Assembly (NCBI GenBank): GCA_029940375.1
Contig: JAPYUX010000005.1
Coordinates: forward strand, 1-45,000
Reading direction: 5' to 3'
Source of the DNA: Dehalococcoidia bacterium
GTDB taxonomy: Bacteria; Chloroflexota; Dehalococcoidia; Lucifugimonadales; Lucifugimonadaceae
Length of the DNA stretch: 45,000 bases
Made by a program: the position numbers and the translations under genes. The notes under the pieces are model-generated. The model was given only the letters and a program-made list of their open reading frames with translations. It did not search any database and was not told the DNA's origin. Of this stretch, positions 8,473-17,052 are shown one piece after another. Positions within the stretch are counted from its first letter, which is position 1; every line of letters starts with the position of its first letter.

Positions 8473-9729
8473 TTGACTTTAATTAAAATTTCTAAAATAT
8501 ATTATGGTTGGCTAATAGTAGGTGCACTTTTTCTAAGTAGTGCCATTGGAGTTGGAACAAGACAAGGTTTTGGAGTTTTTGTAGATACTTGGGGTGAAGA
8601 TTGGGAAGTTAATGTTTCTACTATAAGTTTGGCCGCAGCTATTGGATGGCTAGTTAATGGGTTAGCAGCACCAATTCTAGGACAAATGGCTGATAAATAT
8701 GGTCCTAAGAGAGTTCTGGTTTTTTGTACTTTTGTTGTATCAGTAGGTTCTATTCTTGTTGCAAGTTCCTTCAATGTATTCACCCTTTCTATTTACTATG
8801 GCTTCCTTATTGCCTTTGCTACAGGAACGGGAGGGCCTATAGGGATATTACTATCAAAATGGTTTAAGAAACGTCGGGGAGTTGCTATGGGTGCTGTAAT
8901 GGCAGGAGGGTCTATTGGCAGTTTGTTTTTTGTCCCACTTTTAACTTTTATTACTATAAATTTTAGTTGGCAACTAGCTTGGATTATGGTTGGTTTTTTT
9001 GGATTAGTTTTAGTATTACCTTTATCAATATTTGTATTAAAAGATAAACCTGATGAAATTTTACAATCCGTTGAAAGTCAATCAAATAATAATGAAACTA
9101 AAGTTGAAGATGGTCCTCTTTGGGTTGATAAATGGAGTAATGCTTATAATTCCAAACCCATGTGGCAACTTTCTATTGGATATTTTGTATGTGGGATTAC
9201 CACAGCATCAATTTCAGTACATTTTATAAAATGGGCAATTTCTGAAAACATTTCTCCTTATGAAGCAGCTTTTTCTTTTTCAATTTTAAGTGCTGTTAAC
9301 GGAATATCTGTTATTGCTTCTGGTTATTTTTCAGATAAATTTGAAAGAAAATTAATACTTGGAATGGTTTATTTTGTTAGGGGTCTTGCATTTTTAGCCT
9401 TGATATTACTTACGGGTAAAATCGCACTTTGGACTTTTGCAATTGTAGGAGGGATGTCTTGGTTAGCTACTGTACCTCTTACTACTGCTTTAACTTCTGA
9501 ATTTTATGGATATAAGAAATTAGGTTCTTTGCTTGGATTGATAAATATGTCTCATCAAATAGGCGGAGCAATAGCTGTACTAATATTTGGTATGATTTAT
9601 GATTATTATGGTAATTATGATCTAGGTCTTTGGGTTGGAGTGATAACTTTGATTATTGCTTCATTGGCATCATTCAGCATAAAAGAAAAACAATTTTCTT
9701 CTCGATTTTATAAACCGACAGAAAATTAA
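8473..9729 (+). CDS. MFS transporter, monocarboxylate/oxalate-formate type
   Basis: This 418-residue protein has 12 predicted membrane helices in two halves. It opens with KIYYGWLIVGALFLSSAIGVG and carries the MFS loop 2-3 signature in GQMADKYGPKRVL, as in the oxalate/formate antiporter and monocarboxylate porter branch. A central cytoplasmic loop (about residues 195-225) is followed by a second loop SGYFSDKFERKLI. The likely substrates are small carboxylates. The chosen start is TTG at 8473; no ATG or GTG precedes the first helix. The next gene starts on the base after this stop codon, so the two are coupled. The substrate is inferred only from family resemblance. Confidence 0.85.
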   Translation: MTLIKISKIYYGWLIVGALFLSSAIGVGTRQGFGVFVDTWGEDWEVNVSTISLAAAIGWLVNGLAAPILGQMADKYGPKRVLVFCTFVVSVGSILVASSFNVFTLSIYYGFLIAFATGTGGPIGILLSKWFKKRRGVAMGAVMAGGSIGSLFFVPLLTFITINFSWQLAWIMVGFFGLVLVLPLSIFVLKDKPDEILQSVESQSNNNETKVEDGPLWVDKWSNAYNSKPMWQLSIGYFVCGITTASISVHFIKWAISENISPYEAAFSFSILSAVNGISVIASGYFSDKFERKLILGMVYFVRGLAFLALILLTGKIALWTFAIVGGMSWLATVPLTTALTSEFYGYKKLGSLLGLINMSHQIGGAIAVLIFGMIYDYYGNYDLGLWVGVITLIIASLASFSIKEKQFSSRFYKPTEN

Positions 9730-9933
9730 ATGTTTTTTTTTAAATCAAAAGAAAAAATTGTTACAAATCATCATGGCGATTCTATAAATCCAGAGTTTGC
9801 TGAATGGATTGTGGATTTTATATCTCATCTATCACAGAATGTTTTATATGTAGTTTTTATTTTTGGAATTATTTTTTTTATAGTTTTTTCGATCTTAATT
9901 CTTTTTTTTTCTCGTAAAAATCAAAAAAAATGA
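9730..9933 (+). CDS. Small single-helix membrane protein
   Basis: This 67-residue protein begins on the base after the MFS stop codon (TAA then ATG) and has no ribosome-binding site of its own, so it depends on translational coupling. Residues 1-35 are polar, residues about 36-60 form one strongly hydrophobic helix (VLYVVFIFGIIFFIVFSILILFF), and the protein ends in a basic tail RKNQKK. It could be an accessory subunit of the upstream MFS carrier. I do not recognise a family. The last 13 bases overlap the converging DapA-family gene. Confidence 0.6.
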   Translation: MFFFKSKEKIVTNHHGDSINPEFAEWIVDFISHLSQNVLYVVFIFGIIFFIVFSILILFFSRKNQKK

Positions 9934-10826
9934 ATCTCCAAATTTTTTAGTATTCTATCGGCTTCAATTTCATCAAAATAGTCCATTGATTTTGCAGGAT
10001 TTCTACTAACATTGGTTCGAATAATTCCTCTTTTCCAGAAGAAATATTTATAAGCCGTAATGCTATACATAAATTCGAAGTTTAGGGCCTCCAACATTTT
10101 ATTCCATATCTCAATTGCTTCAGTTGAAATTTTGTTTCTTTCTGAATTAGTTAAAGCTAACCATAATTTTTTATGTGCTTCTACCATATGGCCTGATGGC
10201 ATTATCCCGTTTGCACCTCTTCTATACTCATCTATACTAAATCTTCCTCCAGCTCCGCCCATTATTGATTGAATATTTTTTTTACATTTATCATGAATAA
10301 AAGACATAATATGTCCTGGAGTGTCACTTTCTTCCTTAAGAAAATTTACCCGATCAATGCCATTTATTATTTCTGCCAAAACCTCATTGCTAATTGTTGG
10401 CCCTGCAGGCGGTTTGTTATTTTGAATCCAAATATCTACTTCAACATTTTTAGAAATCTCACTGTAAAAATCAATAAACTGATTTTTTGAAGAATGACTG
10501 AGTGGAGGCATAGCCATTATTGATGTAATACCTATTCCTTCAGCATATTTAGACCTCTCAACTACATGTTCTGAAGAAACCCCGCTTACACCGGCAATTA
10601 TTGGAATTTCATTTTTAACAACGTTGACGGCTTCAGAAAGTATTGAATCTCTTTCTGAATCTGAAAGCTTAGAAGCTTCTGATACATTAACAGGTAATAA
10701 AATTCCATCTGATCCTTTTTCTACTAGGAATTCAATACAAGATCTAAGAGATTTATAATCCACAGATCTATCTTCATTAAAAGGAGTTACAGGGATACTG
10801 TATATTCCGGAATATTTTTGTGTCAT
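9921..10826 (-). CDS. DapA/NAL-family class I aldolase or dehydratase
   Basis: This 301-residue TIM-barrel protein belongs to the dihydrodipicolinate synthase/N-acetylneuraminate lyase family (start YSGIYSIPVTPF; GILLPVNVSEASKL replaces the usual GTTGE-type loop). The Schiff-base lysine is K164 in NFLKEES. The family's catalytic tyrosine, normally in a YNxP-like strand end, is absent: the equivalent segment reads WIQNNKPPAG (residues 133-142). True dihydrodipicolinate synthase is therefore unlikely. A sugar-acid or hydroxy-acid dehydratase/lyase fits better and would agree with the other sugar-acid genes in the window. A GGAGGRFSIDE segment follows near 190-200. Upstream, AGAAGG lies close before the ATG. 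It runs convergently into the small membrane protein, overlapping by 13 bp. Confidence 0.8.
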   Translation of the reverse strand: MTQKYSGIYSIPVTPFNEDRSVDYKSLRSCIEFLVEKGSDGILLPVNVSEASKLSDSERDSILSEAVNVVKNEIPIIAGVSGVSSEHVVERSKYAEGIGITSIMAMPPLSHSSKNQFIDFYSEISKNVEVDIWIQNNKPPAGPTISNEVLAEIINGIDRVNFLKEESDTPGHIMSFIHDKCKKNIQSIMGGAGGRFSIDEYRRGANGIMPSGHMVEAHKKLWLALTNSERNKISTEAIEIWNKMLEALNFEFMYSITAYKYFFWKRGIIRTNVSRNPAKSMDYFDEIEADRILKNLEIHFF

Positions 10827-10940
10827 TTAGATACCTTCTAATGAATATGATAAATTATATTATTACATTTTATATCTTTAAAATCTTTCAAGATATTGAT
10901 CAGAAGAATAAGAGTTTTTTTTTATAAAATAAATGTTTAT

Positions 10941-11678
10941 TCAGACATTAAATAATGGATTTGAAGGTCCAAAAGCATCAATAATTGAACCGGTTACTGA
11001 TGATGAATCAGAGCTTATAAGAAAAGTACATAATTTTGCAATTTCTGAAGGGTGCATCATATTCTTATCTTTTATTGAATCTTCTCCAAATGCTTCTATG
11101 TATCCTTCAGTTAAAACACTGCCAGGACATATACAATTTACATCAATCCCTTCTTTTTTAACTTCTGCTGCAAGAGATTCTGTAAAGCTAATCAAACCTG
11201 CTTTGGTTATGCGATATGCACTTCTTCCAGCAGCTCCTTTTCTTCCACCAATTGATGATATGTTTACGATTTTTCCATATTTATGACTAATCATATAAGG
11301 CAAAATCAATCTTGTTAATTTGACTGCATTAACGAGATTTACATTAATGACATTTTCCCATTCTTCCATATTAAAGTCGATTAGATTGATTTTCTCATGG
11401 ATTATGGCTGCATTATTAACGAGTATATTTATATTTAAATTAGATTCTCTAAGAAATTCTATGATTTTATTAATACCAAGATCATTCGACAGGTCTGCTG
11501 AAATAAAATATGAATTAACCCCATAATTTTTTAATTCATCATTAATGTCACTTAAACGGTTTTTATTTCTTCCTGTAAGAACCACATCAATACCATTTTG
11601 TGCAAAATCAATAGCAATGGCTTTACCAATACCTCTAGATGCTCCAGTTATTAAAGCGATTTGATTTTCATCTGACAT
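10941..11678 (-). CDS. Short-chain dehydrogenase/reductase (FabG-like)
   Basis: This classical SDR of 245 residues has the cofactor motif TGASRGIG (residues 11-18), NNA at 88-90, the catalytic Ser in NISS (about 141-142) and the YxxxK pair Y155/K159. Arg37 after the second strand (LTGRNKNR) suggests a preference for NADPH. Members reduce or oxidise hydroxyl/keto groups in fatty-acid, sugar or secondary metabolism; the substrate is not determined by the motifs. It is transcribed after the TauE gene (22 bp between) and before the DapA-family gene (114 bp between) on the minus strand, so it may share their metabolic context. The 114-bp gap 10827-10940 holds only AT-rich sequence. Confidence 0.88.
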   Translation of the reverse strand: MSDENQIALITGASRGIGKAIAIDFAQNGIDVVLTGRNKNRLSDINDELKNYGVNSYFISADLSNDLGINKIIEFLRESNLNINILVNNAAIIHEKINLIDFNMEEWENVINVNLVNAVKLTRLILPYMISHKYGKIVNISSIGGRKGAAGRSAYRITKAGLISFTESLAAEVKKEGIDVNCICPGSVLTEGYIEAFGEDSIKDKNMMHPSEIAKLCTFLISSDSSSVTGSIIDAFGPSNPLFNV

Positions 11679-11701
11679 TGTTTAGCTCTGTGTTTTTTTT
11701 A

Positions 11702-12520
11702 TTAAAAAAAAGGTCTTGATAAAAGGACTATACCTACACATGATAACACTATGCCTAAAATAAAAAAGAAAGTATTTATTGAAACTTTTGTTGTGAAATT
11801 AGCTCCTATATAACTTCCAATTCCTGCTCCACTACCCATAATTAATACAAGGAAATAATTTACGTTTCCGTGGAAAGCATGGCCTATTAGACCTGCAATA
11901 CCCATAAAAAAACCTATAAAAAGATTTGAACCTGCTGCTATACGAGGATCAATCTTTAAGATTCGAATTATTGCTGGTAGACGAATACTTCCTAAAATAA
12001 GCCCTACAGCTCCTCCAATAAGACCGATAGATAAACCAGCACTTGATTCTGCTATGATACGATTTCTTGAAAAGATGCCTTTGGAATTTATATCTTTTAC
12101 TCCAAATGCATTACTCATTTTATTTTCTTTCTTTCTTGACAAAAGGACGAATTCTACACCCTGCCAAAATACTAGTAATCCTGCAGAAAATATTAGGAAA
12201 TTAGTAGGGACATAAGGAGCAAAATAAGCCCCTAAAAGTGCTCCAGAAATTGCAGGTAATCCCATAAAGACGATAATTTGCTTTTTTACATTTTTTTCCT
12301 GAATATGTCGTATGGTTCCAAAAAAAGATGAAATAGCCGAGGTTATAATATTTGTACCAGCAGCAATTCTTGGATCTATCCCCAGGAGGAGGAGAATAGG
12401 GAGACGAATAGTTCCTAAAGCCAATCCAACAAACCCACCCAAAATCCCTATAAGAAAAGATGAAATACTACTAATAATAATCACGTTTATAGACAAATCT
12501 GTCTTAAATAATTCTTCCAA
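11702..12520 (-). CDS. TauE/SafE-family anion exporter
   Basis: This 272-residue protein has about eight membrane helices and the two-fold internal repeat typical of the TauE/SafE (UPF0721) family: LGTIRLPILLLLGIDPRIAAGTN in the first half and LGSIRLPAIIRILKIDPRIAAGSN in the second. Characterised members export sulfite, sulfoacetate or other organosulfonates, so a role in sulfonate or sulfite export is possible but not shown. The start codon is TTG at 12520: an ATG 12 bases upstream is in frame but is followed at once by a TAA. It is divergent from the zinc dehydrogenase at 12611 across a gap of about 90 bp. Confidence 0.83.
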   Translation of the reverse strand: MEELFKTDLSINVIIISSISSFLIGILGGFVGLALGTIRLPILLLLGIDPRIAAGTNIITSAISSFFGTIRHIQEKNVKKQIIVFMGLPAISGALLGAYFAPYVPTNFLIFSAGLLVFWQGVEFVLLSRKKENKMSNAFGVKDINSKGIFSRNRIIAESSAGLSIGLIGGAVGLILGSIRLPAIIRILKIDPRIAAGSNLFIGFFMGIAGLIGHAFHGNVNYFLVLIMGSGAGIGSYIGANFTTKVSINTFFFILGIVLSCVGIVLLSRPFF

Positions 12521-12600
12521 AGCTTATTCCATAGTTTATATTTGTCTTCAAACACATCTTTAAAAAATATGATAAATTAATGTTAATTATTGCATTTTAT

Positions 12601-12606
12601 GGAGGT
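12601..12606 (+). promoter_or_regulatory. Strong Shine-Dalgarno GGAGGT deciding a TTG start
   Basis: A perfect GGAGGT lies 4 bases before a TTG at 12611. Because this site overlaps the alternative in-frame ATG at 12599, which itself has no ribosome-binding site, the TTG is the better start for the following dehydrogenase. Confidence 0.55.
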
Positions 12607-12610
12607 AATT

Positions 12611-13681
12611 TTGGTTCGTAGAGAAGATATATTGGCAGCATTGGATGAAGGAAAGGGGCAATTTGGAGGAACGGGAAATTTTGTCGTAAAAAAAATACCT
12701 TTTCCTAAAATTTTTGATGGAGCGGCAGTTGTTGATATAAAATCCACAGGAATTTGTGGTTCAGATTTGCACATGACCTACGATCGAACTGAAGCTGAAA
12801 TAATTCCCGGAGGTCATGAAGTAGCAGGAGAAATCGTAGAACTCCCTAAAGATTATAAAGGCAATCTAAATTTGGAAGATAGAGTGGCGATAGATTGTAT
12901 TGGTGCTGGAAAATCTTGTAATTCATGTTACTTTTGTCTTTATGGTCAATTTAGACATTGTATAAATCGTCATGAGGAAACAGGAGGGGCCTTTTCCAGT
13001 TTTATAACAAGAAGTCCAAATGGCTTATTCAAAATTTCAGATGATATGGATTACAATGATGGTGCGTTAGTAGAACCCATGGCTGTTTCAGTACATGGAT
13101 TTAGATTTGCTAAATTCACACCTGGAGATTCTGTAGCTATTATAGGATCTGCGACAATAGGTCTTTCTGCTATATGTGTTGCGAAATCTTATGGAGCCGG
13201 TAAAATCATTGCTTCAGCTAAGTATGAACAACAGGCTGAAGCTGCAAAAAAAATGGGAGCAGACATAGTTGTTTCTTCTGAAGAAGGTGAATTAGAAGAA
13301 GTTTGCATGCAAGAAACAGATGGAATTGGGATTGATGTTGCTGTTGAAACGATTGGAGGTAGATCAAATCGTTCTTTAACTCAAGCCGCTAAATGTGTTA
13401 AGAACACAGGTAAAGTTATAGTTTTAGGAGGATTTAGGATCCCTATTGAAGTAGATTTTTTGCAACCAATGATTAAAGAAATAAGTTTTATTCCAGCTAC
13501 TTGTTATGCAAATATAGATGGAAGGCACGATTTTGAATTGGCTATAGATATACTTTCTAATGGGAAACATCCTTATAAGAGTATTGTCACTCACAACGTT
13601 TCTTTAGAAAACATTCAAAAAGGATTTGAAACAGCCTATGATAAAAAAACAAAATCAATCAAAGTTCATATAATGCAATAA
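12611..13681 (+). CDS. Zinc-dependent medium-chain dehydrogenase (sorbitol/threonine DH type)
   Basis: This MDR-family enzyme has about 356 residues. The catalytic zinc site is shown by GICGSDLH and GGHEVAG, and the structural zinc by four Cys spaced C-x2-C-x2-C-x7-C (CNSCYFCLYGQFRHC). The Rossmann fold follows with GSATIGLSA in place of the usual GxGxxG. The ending VSLENIQKGFETAYDKK is typical. Such enzymes oxidise polyols, threonine or sugar alcohols with NAD(P). The start is taken as TTG 12611 from the Shine-Dalgarno spacing; ATG 12599 or TTG 12590 would add 4 or 7 residues. Its stop codon abuts the stop of the converging membrane-protein gene, leaving no terminator space. Confidence 0.85.
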   Translation: MVRREDILAALDEGKGQFGGTGNFVVKKIPFPKIFDGAAVVDIKSTGICGSDLHMTYDRTEAEIIPGGHEVAGEIVELPKDYKGNLNLEDRVAIDCIGAGKSCNSCYFCLYGQFRHCINRHEETGGAFSSFITRSPNGLFKISDDMDYNDGALVEPMAVSVHGFRFAKFTPGDSVAIIGSATIGLSAICVAKSYGAGKIIASAKYEQQAEAAKKMGADIVVSSEEGELEEVCMQETDGIGIDVAVETIGGRSNRSLTQAAKCVKNTGKVIVLGGFRIPIEVDFLQPMIKEISFIPATCYANIDGRHDFELAIDILSNGKHPYKSIVTHNVSLENIQKGFETAYDKKTKSIKVHIMQ

Positions 13682-14338
13682 TTACTTTTGTATTATTTTT
13701 ATCAATCTTCTGAGAGTAAAACTCCAAACTATCAAAGAACTGATTGCAATTGAAAGAGCTTCTCCGGGGACTCCTTTTCTCCAATCTTCAACATTATTAA
13801 TTGAATCAAATAATATAAATTTATAAAGTTCTTCAATGGAGCCTACTAATGAGACAATTGTTATTAACCCGAACAGAATTGTACCCGCAAAAACCAACAT
13901 CTTAAAAATAATATCGCTAGATTTATCTTTTTTTGCATTTTCATTCTTTTTTTGTAAATAAACATGAACTAAGTAAATTATTCCACTTATTATTGCAGTG
14001 GTTACTCCTGTAAATAAGCTTGCTTCTATACTTCCATCATACATTTGTAATGTTTCTGCAGAGGGCTTCCCGTCTACATTGCCAATAGTAGTCATTTCAA
14101 AACTAAAGCTATTCCCAAAAATCATTGCAAAAACAGCTTGAATAATTCGAGATATCCCAGCTAAGCAGAAAACACCTCCAGATATAAGCCTAACAAAGTA
14201 AAAATATCCATTTAAAGATATATCAAAACTTATCTTTACTCCAGTATTTTTTAGTGCATAGCCTATCAAGAAAATTATTCCACTTACTATTAGAATTGCG
14301 AACAGAATCCCTATAGCCACTCCAACAAAATCAAACAT
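13682..14338 (-). CDS. Uncharacterised four-helix membrane protein
   Basis: This 218-residue protein has about four hydrophobic helices: residues 5-28, 45-75, 105-128 and 147-172, with a possible fifth near 195-210. A soluble loop between the second and third helices (FEMTTIGNVDGKPSAETLQMYDG) is probably extracytoplasmic. The segment between helices three and four is charged (QKKNENAKKDKSSD). I do not recognise a characterised family. It is a single gene convergent with the zinc dehydrogenase and divergent from the nucleoside ABC operon. Confidence 0.7.
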   Translation of the reverse strand: MFDFVGVAIGILFAILIVSGIIFLIGYALKNTGVKISFDISLNGYFYFVRLISGGVFCLAGISRIIQAVFAMIFGNSFSFEMTTIGNVDGKPSAETLQMYDGSIEASLFTGVTTAIISGIIYLVHVYLQKKNENAKKDKSSDIIFKMLVFAGTILFGLITIVSLVGSIEELYKFILFDSINNVEDWRKGVPGEALSIAISSLIVWSFTLRRLIKIIQK

Positions 14339-14495
14339 ATAAAATCCCTTAGTTGTTTTATACTTATAATATAATAATTTCTAATTTATTTCCTAGAGTA
14401 TTTTTCCCTATTATTTTTATGATTTTCACATTCATTTATAACCCATATTTTTGATAAAGCTTAATTTCTAAGTTTTCATAATTGTAAATAAAGAT

Positions 14496-14519
14496 TTTTC
14501 AAATTAGCATATTTGAAAA
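14496..14519. promoter_or_regulatory. Palindromic operator candidate upstream of nucleoside ABC operon
   Basis: TTTTCAAAT and ATTTGAAAA form a perfect 9-bp inverted repeat around a 6-nt spacer (TAGCAT). It lies 48 bp before the ATG of the ABC ATPase in the 228-bp gap between divergent genes. The left arm contains a poor -35 (TTCAAA at 14498-14503) set 17 nt before TATAAA at 14521-14526, so a bound repressor would block this candidate promoter. A second -10-like TAGAAT is at 14545-14550. Both promoter readings are weak in such AT-rich DNA; the palindrome itself is clear. The rest of 14339-14566 shows nothing else. Confidence 0.4.
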
Positions 14520-14566
14520 TTATAAAATAAATACTAACGTTTGATAGAATCGTATTTCTAAATCAC

Positions 14567-16006
14567 ATGAAAATTGAACTGAAAAATATTTCTAAATCAT
14601 TTGGTTCTTTGAAGGCCAATAAAGAAATAAGTATTTCTATTTCTGGTGGTATTCATGCGTTATTAGGTGAGAATGGAGCTGGAAAATCTACTCTGGTAAA
14701 AATTATTTCTGGTCAATTAAATCCTGATAAAGGATCTATTTTAATATCAGATAAAAAAATCAATTTAGGGTCACCTAAAATAGCCATAAATAATGGTATT
14801 GGCATGTTAAATCAAAATCCTTTAGATTTTGCTAATTTAAGTGTTTTAGAAAGTTTTCTTGTTGGGAATACCCAAAATTCATTTATGTCAAATAATCATA
14901 AAACAAAAGAGGAAATTCTACATTTATTTGACAATTATAATATTGAAATAGATTTGAATGAAAAAATTTCTTCCTTTTCAATTGGACAGCGACAACAAAT
15001 TGAGTTGTTACGTCTGTTATATAACGGAGTAAAAATAATAATCCTTGATGAACCTACTAGTGCATTTTCACTTGAACAAAAAAAAATGATTTTTGATACT
15101 TTAAAAAAACTAACTAAAGAAGATATAACAATAATTTTTGTATCTCATAAATTAGATGAAGTTTTTGAGATTTGTGATTCAGGAACGGTACTTAAGTCTG
15201 GAAGAGTCGTTTATTCAATGCATAAACCTTTTGATTCAGATTCTATATTTGCCAAAATGTTCGATGATACCAGAACTAAAAATAAAATCACAAACAAAGA
15301 AAAGAGATCTGATAAATTTAAGCTTTTTATTGATGAACTAGATAAAACCAAACAGGAAACATTTTCGAATGAATCTTTAATAGATTTTGGAACAGTCGTT
15401 GGTATTGCAGGACTACAAGGCTCAATGAATGATAAATTAGTTAATAATTTTTTTTCTAGAGATTTTTCGAAAACAGGAATTTTCTTTGATAATGGAGATT
15501 ACATTGATAAAGAGAAACTTTATTATATGCCTGCAGATCGACTAGAAAGAGGATTATTCGAAGACTTAACCCTTAAAGAGCATTTTGCCTTATCTTATTC
15601 TAATAGGAGTAAATATTTAAATTGGAATGATATAGAAATTTATGGGGAGAAAAAAATTCAAGAATATGACATCAAAGCTACTATTACTCAAAAAGTAGAT
15701 CAACTATCAGGAGGAAACCAGCAAAGATTGATGCTTTCTTTATTACCAGAGAGCCCAGGCGTTTTGCTATTAGAACAGCCAACTAGAGGGTTGGACTTTA
15801 ATTCTGCCAATAAAATGTGGGATATTATTTTACATAGAAAAAAAAATGATATAGCTATAATTTTTTCATCTACAGATCTTGAAGAAATTTGGGATTATTC
15901 TGATATTATTATTTCTGTTTCTGGTAATACAATAGTGAATATAGAAAGTAAGCAGAATTTAAATAAAGAAAATTTAGCTAGATATGTTTCTGGCATTCTT
16001 GATTAA
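14567..16006 (+). CDS. BMP-type nucleoside ABC importer, double ATPase subunit
   Basis: This 479-residue protein has two ABC domains in tandem, as in sugar and nucleoside (YufO/NupO-like) importers. The first domain is complete: Walker A GENGAGKST (34-42), a signature-like SIGQRQQ near 138, and Walker B IIILDEPTS near 158. The second domain (from about 270) keeps a canonical LSGGNQQ signature near 379, but its Walker A region reads GLQGSMNDKL and lacks the GK[ST] lysine. This asymmetry, with one degenerate ATP site, is usual for this family. It should power the two permeases encoded directly downstream (2-bp gap). No strong ribosome-binding site precedes the ATG. Substrate assignment rests on the downstream permeases, the phosphoribosyltransferase and the BMP-type lipoprotein. 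Confidence 0.88.
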   Translation: MKIELKNISKSFGSLKANKEISISISGGIHALLGENGAGKSTLVKIISGQLNPDKGSILISDKKINLGSPKIAINNGIGMLNQNPLDFANLSVLESFLVGNTQNSFMSNNHKTKEEILHLFDNYNIEIDLNEKISSFSIGQRQQIELLRLLYNGVKIIILDEPTSAFSLEQKKMIFDTLKKLTKEDITIIFVSHKLDEVFEICDSGTVLKSGRVVYSMHKPFDSDSIFAKMFDDTRTKNKITNKEKRSDKFKLFIDELDKTKQETFSNESLIDFGTVVGIAGLQGSMNDKLVNNFFSRDFSKTGIFFDNGDYIDKEKLYYMPADRLERGLFEDLTLKEHFALSYSNRSKYLNWNDIEIYGEKKIQEYDIKATITQKVDQLSGGNQQRLMLSLLPESPGVLLLEQPTRGLDFNSANKMWDIILHRKKNDIAIIFSSTDLEEIWDYSDIIISVSGNTIVNIESKQNLNKENLARYVSGILD

Positions 16007-16008
16007 TT

Positions 16009-17052
16009 ATGAATTTTAATGACTTAAAAATTAATTTTATAAGATTTATTCTTTCTATTTTAATTATTTTTTTTCTTTTATTATCCTTTGGTATTAACCC
16101 TCTAGACGTTACTAACGCATTGTTTATTGGATCTTTTGGTAGTTTTGAAAAAATAATAAGAACAATACTTGTCTGGGTTCCAATTTCAATGGCTTCAATT
16201 GCACTAATTTATACCTTTTCATCAGGCATGTGGAATATAGGAATAGAAGGACAAATAATTATGGGGGCAATTGGAGCAACAATTATAGCTCGTTCATTTT
16301 TAGGGGATACTTTTATATCTCCTTATATACAATTATTTATGGCTTTAGCTTTTGGGGGTTTTTGGGGTTTGATTTGCGCAATCCTAAAAGTCAAAGGAGG
16401 TGTGCATGAAATCTTTAGTGGTTTGGGGTTGGATTTTGTTGCTTCTGGGATAGCAATTTATTTAATCATAGGACCATGGAAACGAAAAGGAATTGCATCT
16501 ACCAGTGGTACAGAAATATTTCATGAAAATTCATGGATTCCTACGGTTGGAAATTTAGATTTTCCGATATTTTTATTAATAGTTATAATATTAGTCTATG
16601 TTTTTACTTTTTATCTTTTGTCACATACATCATTTGGGTTGAGACTTAAAGCAACTGGAATTAATTTTTTTGCAACAAACAAATTTAATTTTAGCTCTGA
16701 AAGATACATTATATTTTCTTTTATTATTGCAGGGGCTTTAGCTGGTATAGCAGGATTTTCTCAGGTATCTGGTTCTTATCATAAACTTGTTCCAACAATT
16801 TCAGGAGGATTTGGTTTTCTTTCTATTTTGTTAGTTCTAATATGCTCAAGAAATATTTTTTTAACATTCATTATCAGTTTTTTATTTGCGGCATTAATTG
16901 TTGGAGGGAGTCAATTACAAATAAAATTAGATTTAGACCACAGTTTAGTCGGGATCATTCAAGCTAGCTTTGTTCTATCATGGTTGATTTTACAAAGAGT
17001 TAATTTAGAGAAAAAAATATTAAATATATTTTCAAAGGTGTTCACAAAATGA
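16009..17052 (+). CDS. BMP-type nucleoside ABC importer permease 1
   Basis: This 347-residue permease of the BPD_transp_2 (LivH/RbsC-like) fold has about nine helices and corresponds to YufP/NupP of nucleoside importers. Diagnostic stretches are SSGMWNIGIEGQIIMGAIGAT, which holds the conserved GxEGQ of this family, and LRLKATGINFFATNKFNF near the cytoplasmic coupling loop. It overlaps the second permease by 4 bp (ATGA), so the two should be made in equal amount. It forms the membrane channel together with permease 2 and is energised by the upstream ATPase. Confidence 0.88.
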   Translation: MNFNDLKINFIRFILSILIIFFLLLSFGINPLDVTNALFIGSFGSFEKIIRTILVWVPISMASIALIYTFSSGMWNIGIEGQIIMGAIGATIIARSFLGDTFISPYIQLFMALAFGGFWGLICAILKVKGGVHEIFSGLGLDFVASGIAIYLIIGPWKRKGIASTSGTEIFHENSWIPTVGNLDFPIFLLIVIILVYVFTFYLLSHTSFGLRLKATGINFFATNKFNFSSERYIIFSFIIAGALAGIAGFSQVSGSYHKLVPTISGGFGFLSILLVLICSRNIFLTFIISFLFAALIVGGSQLQIKLDLDHSLVGIIQASFVLSWLILQRVNLEKKILNIFSKVFTK

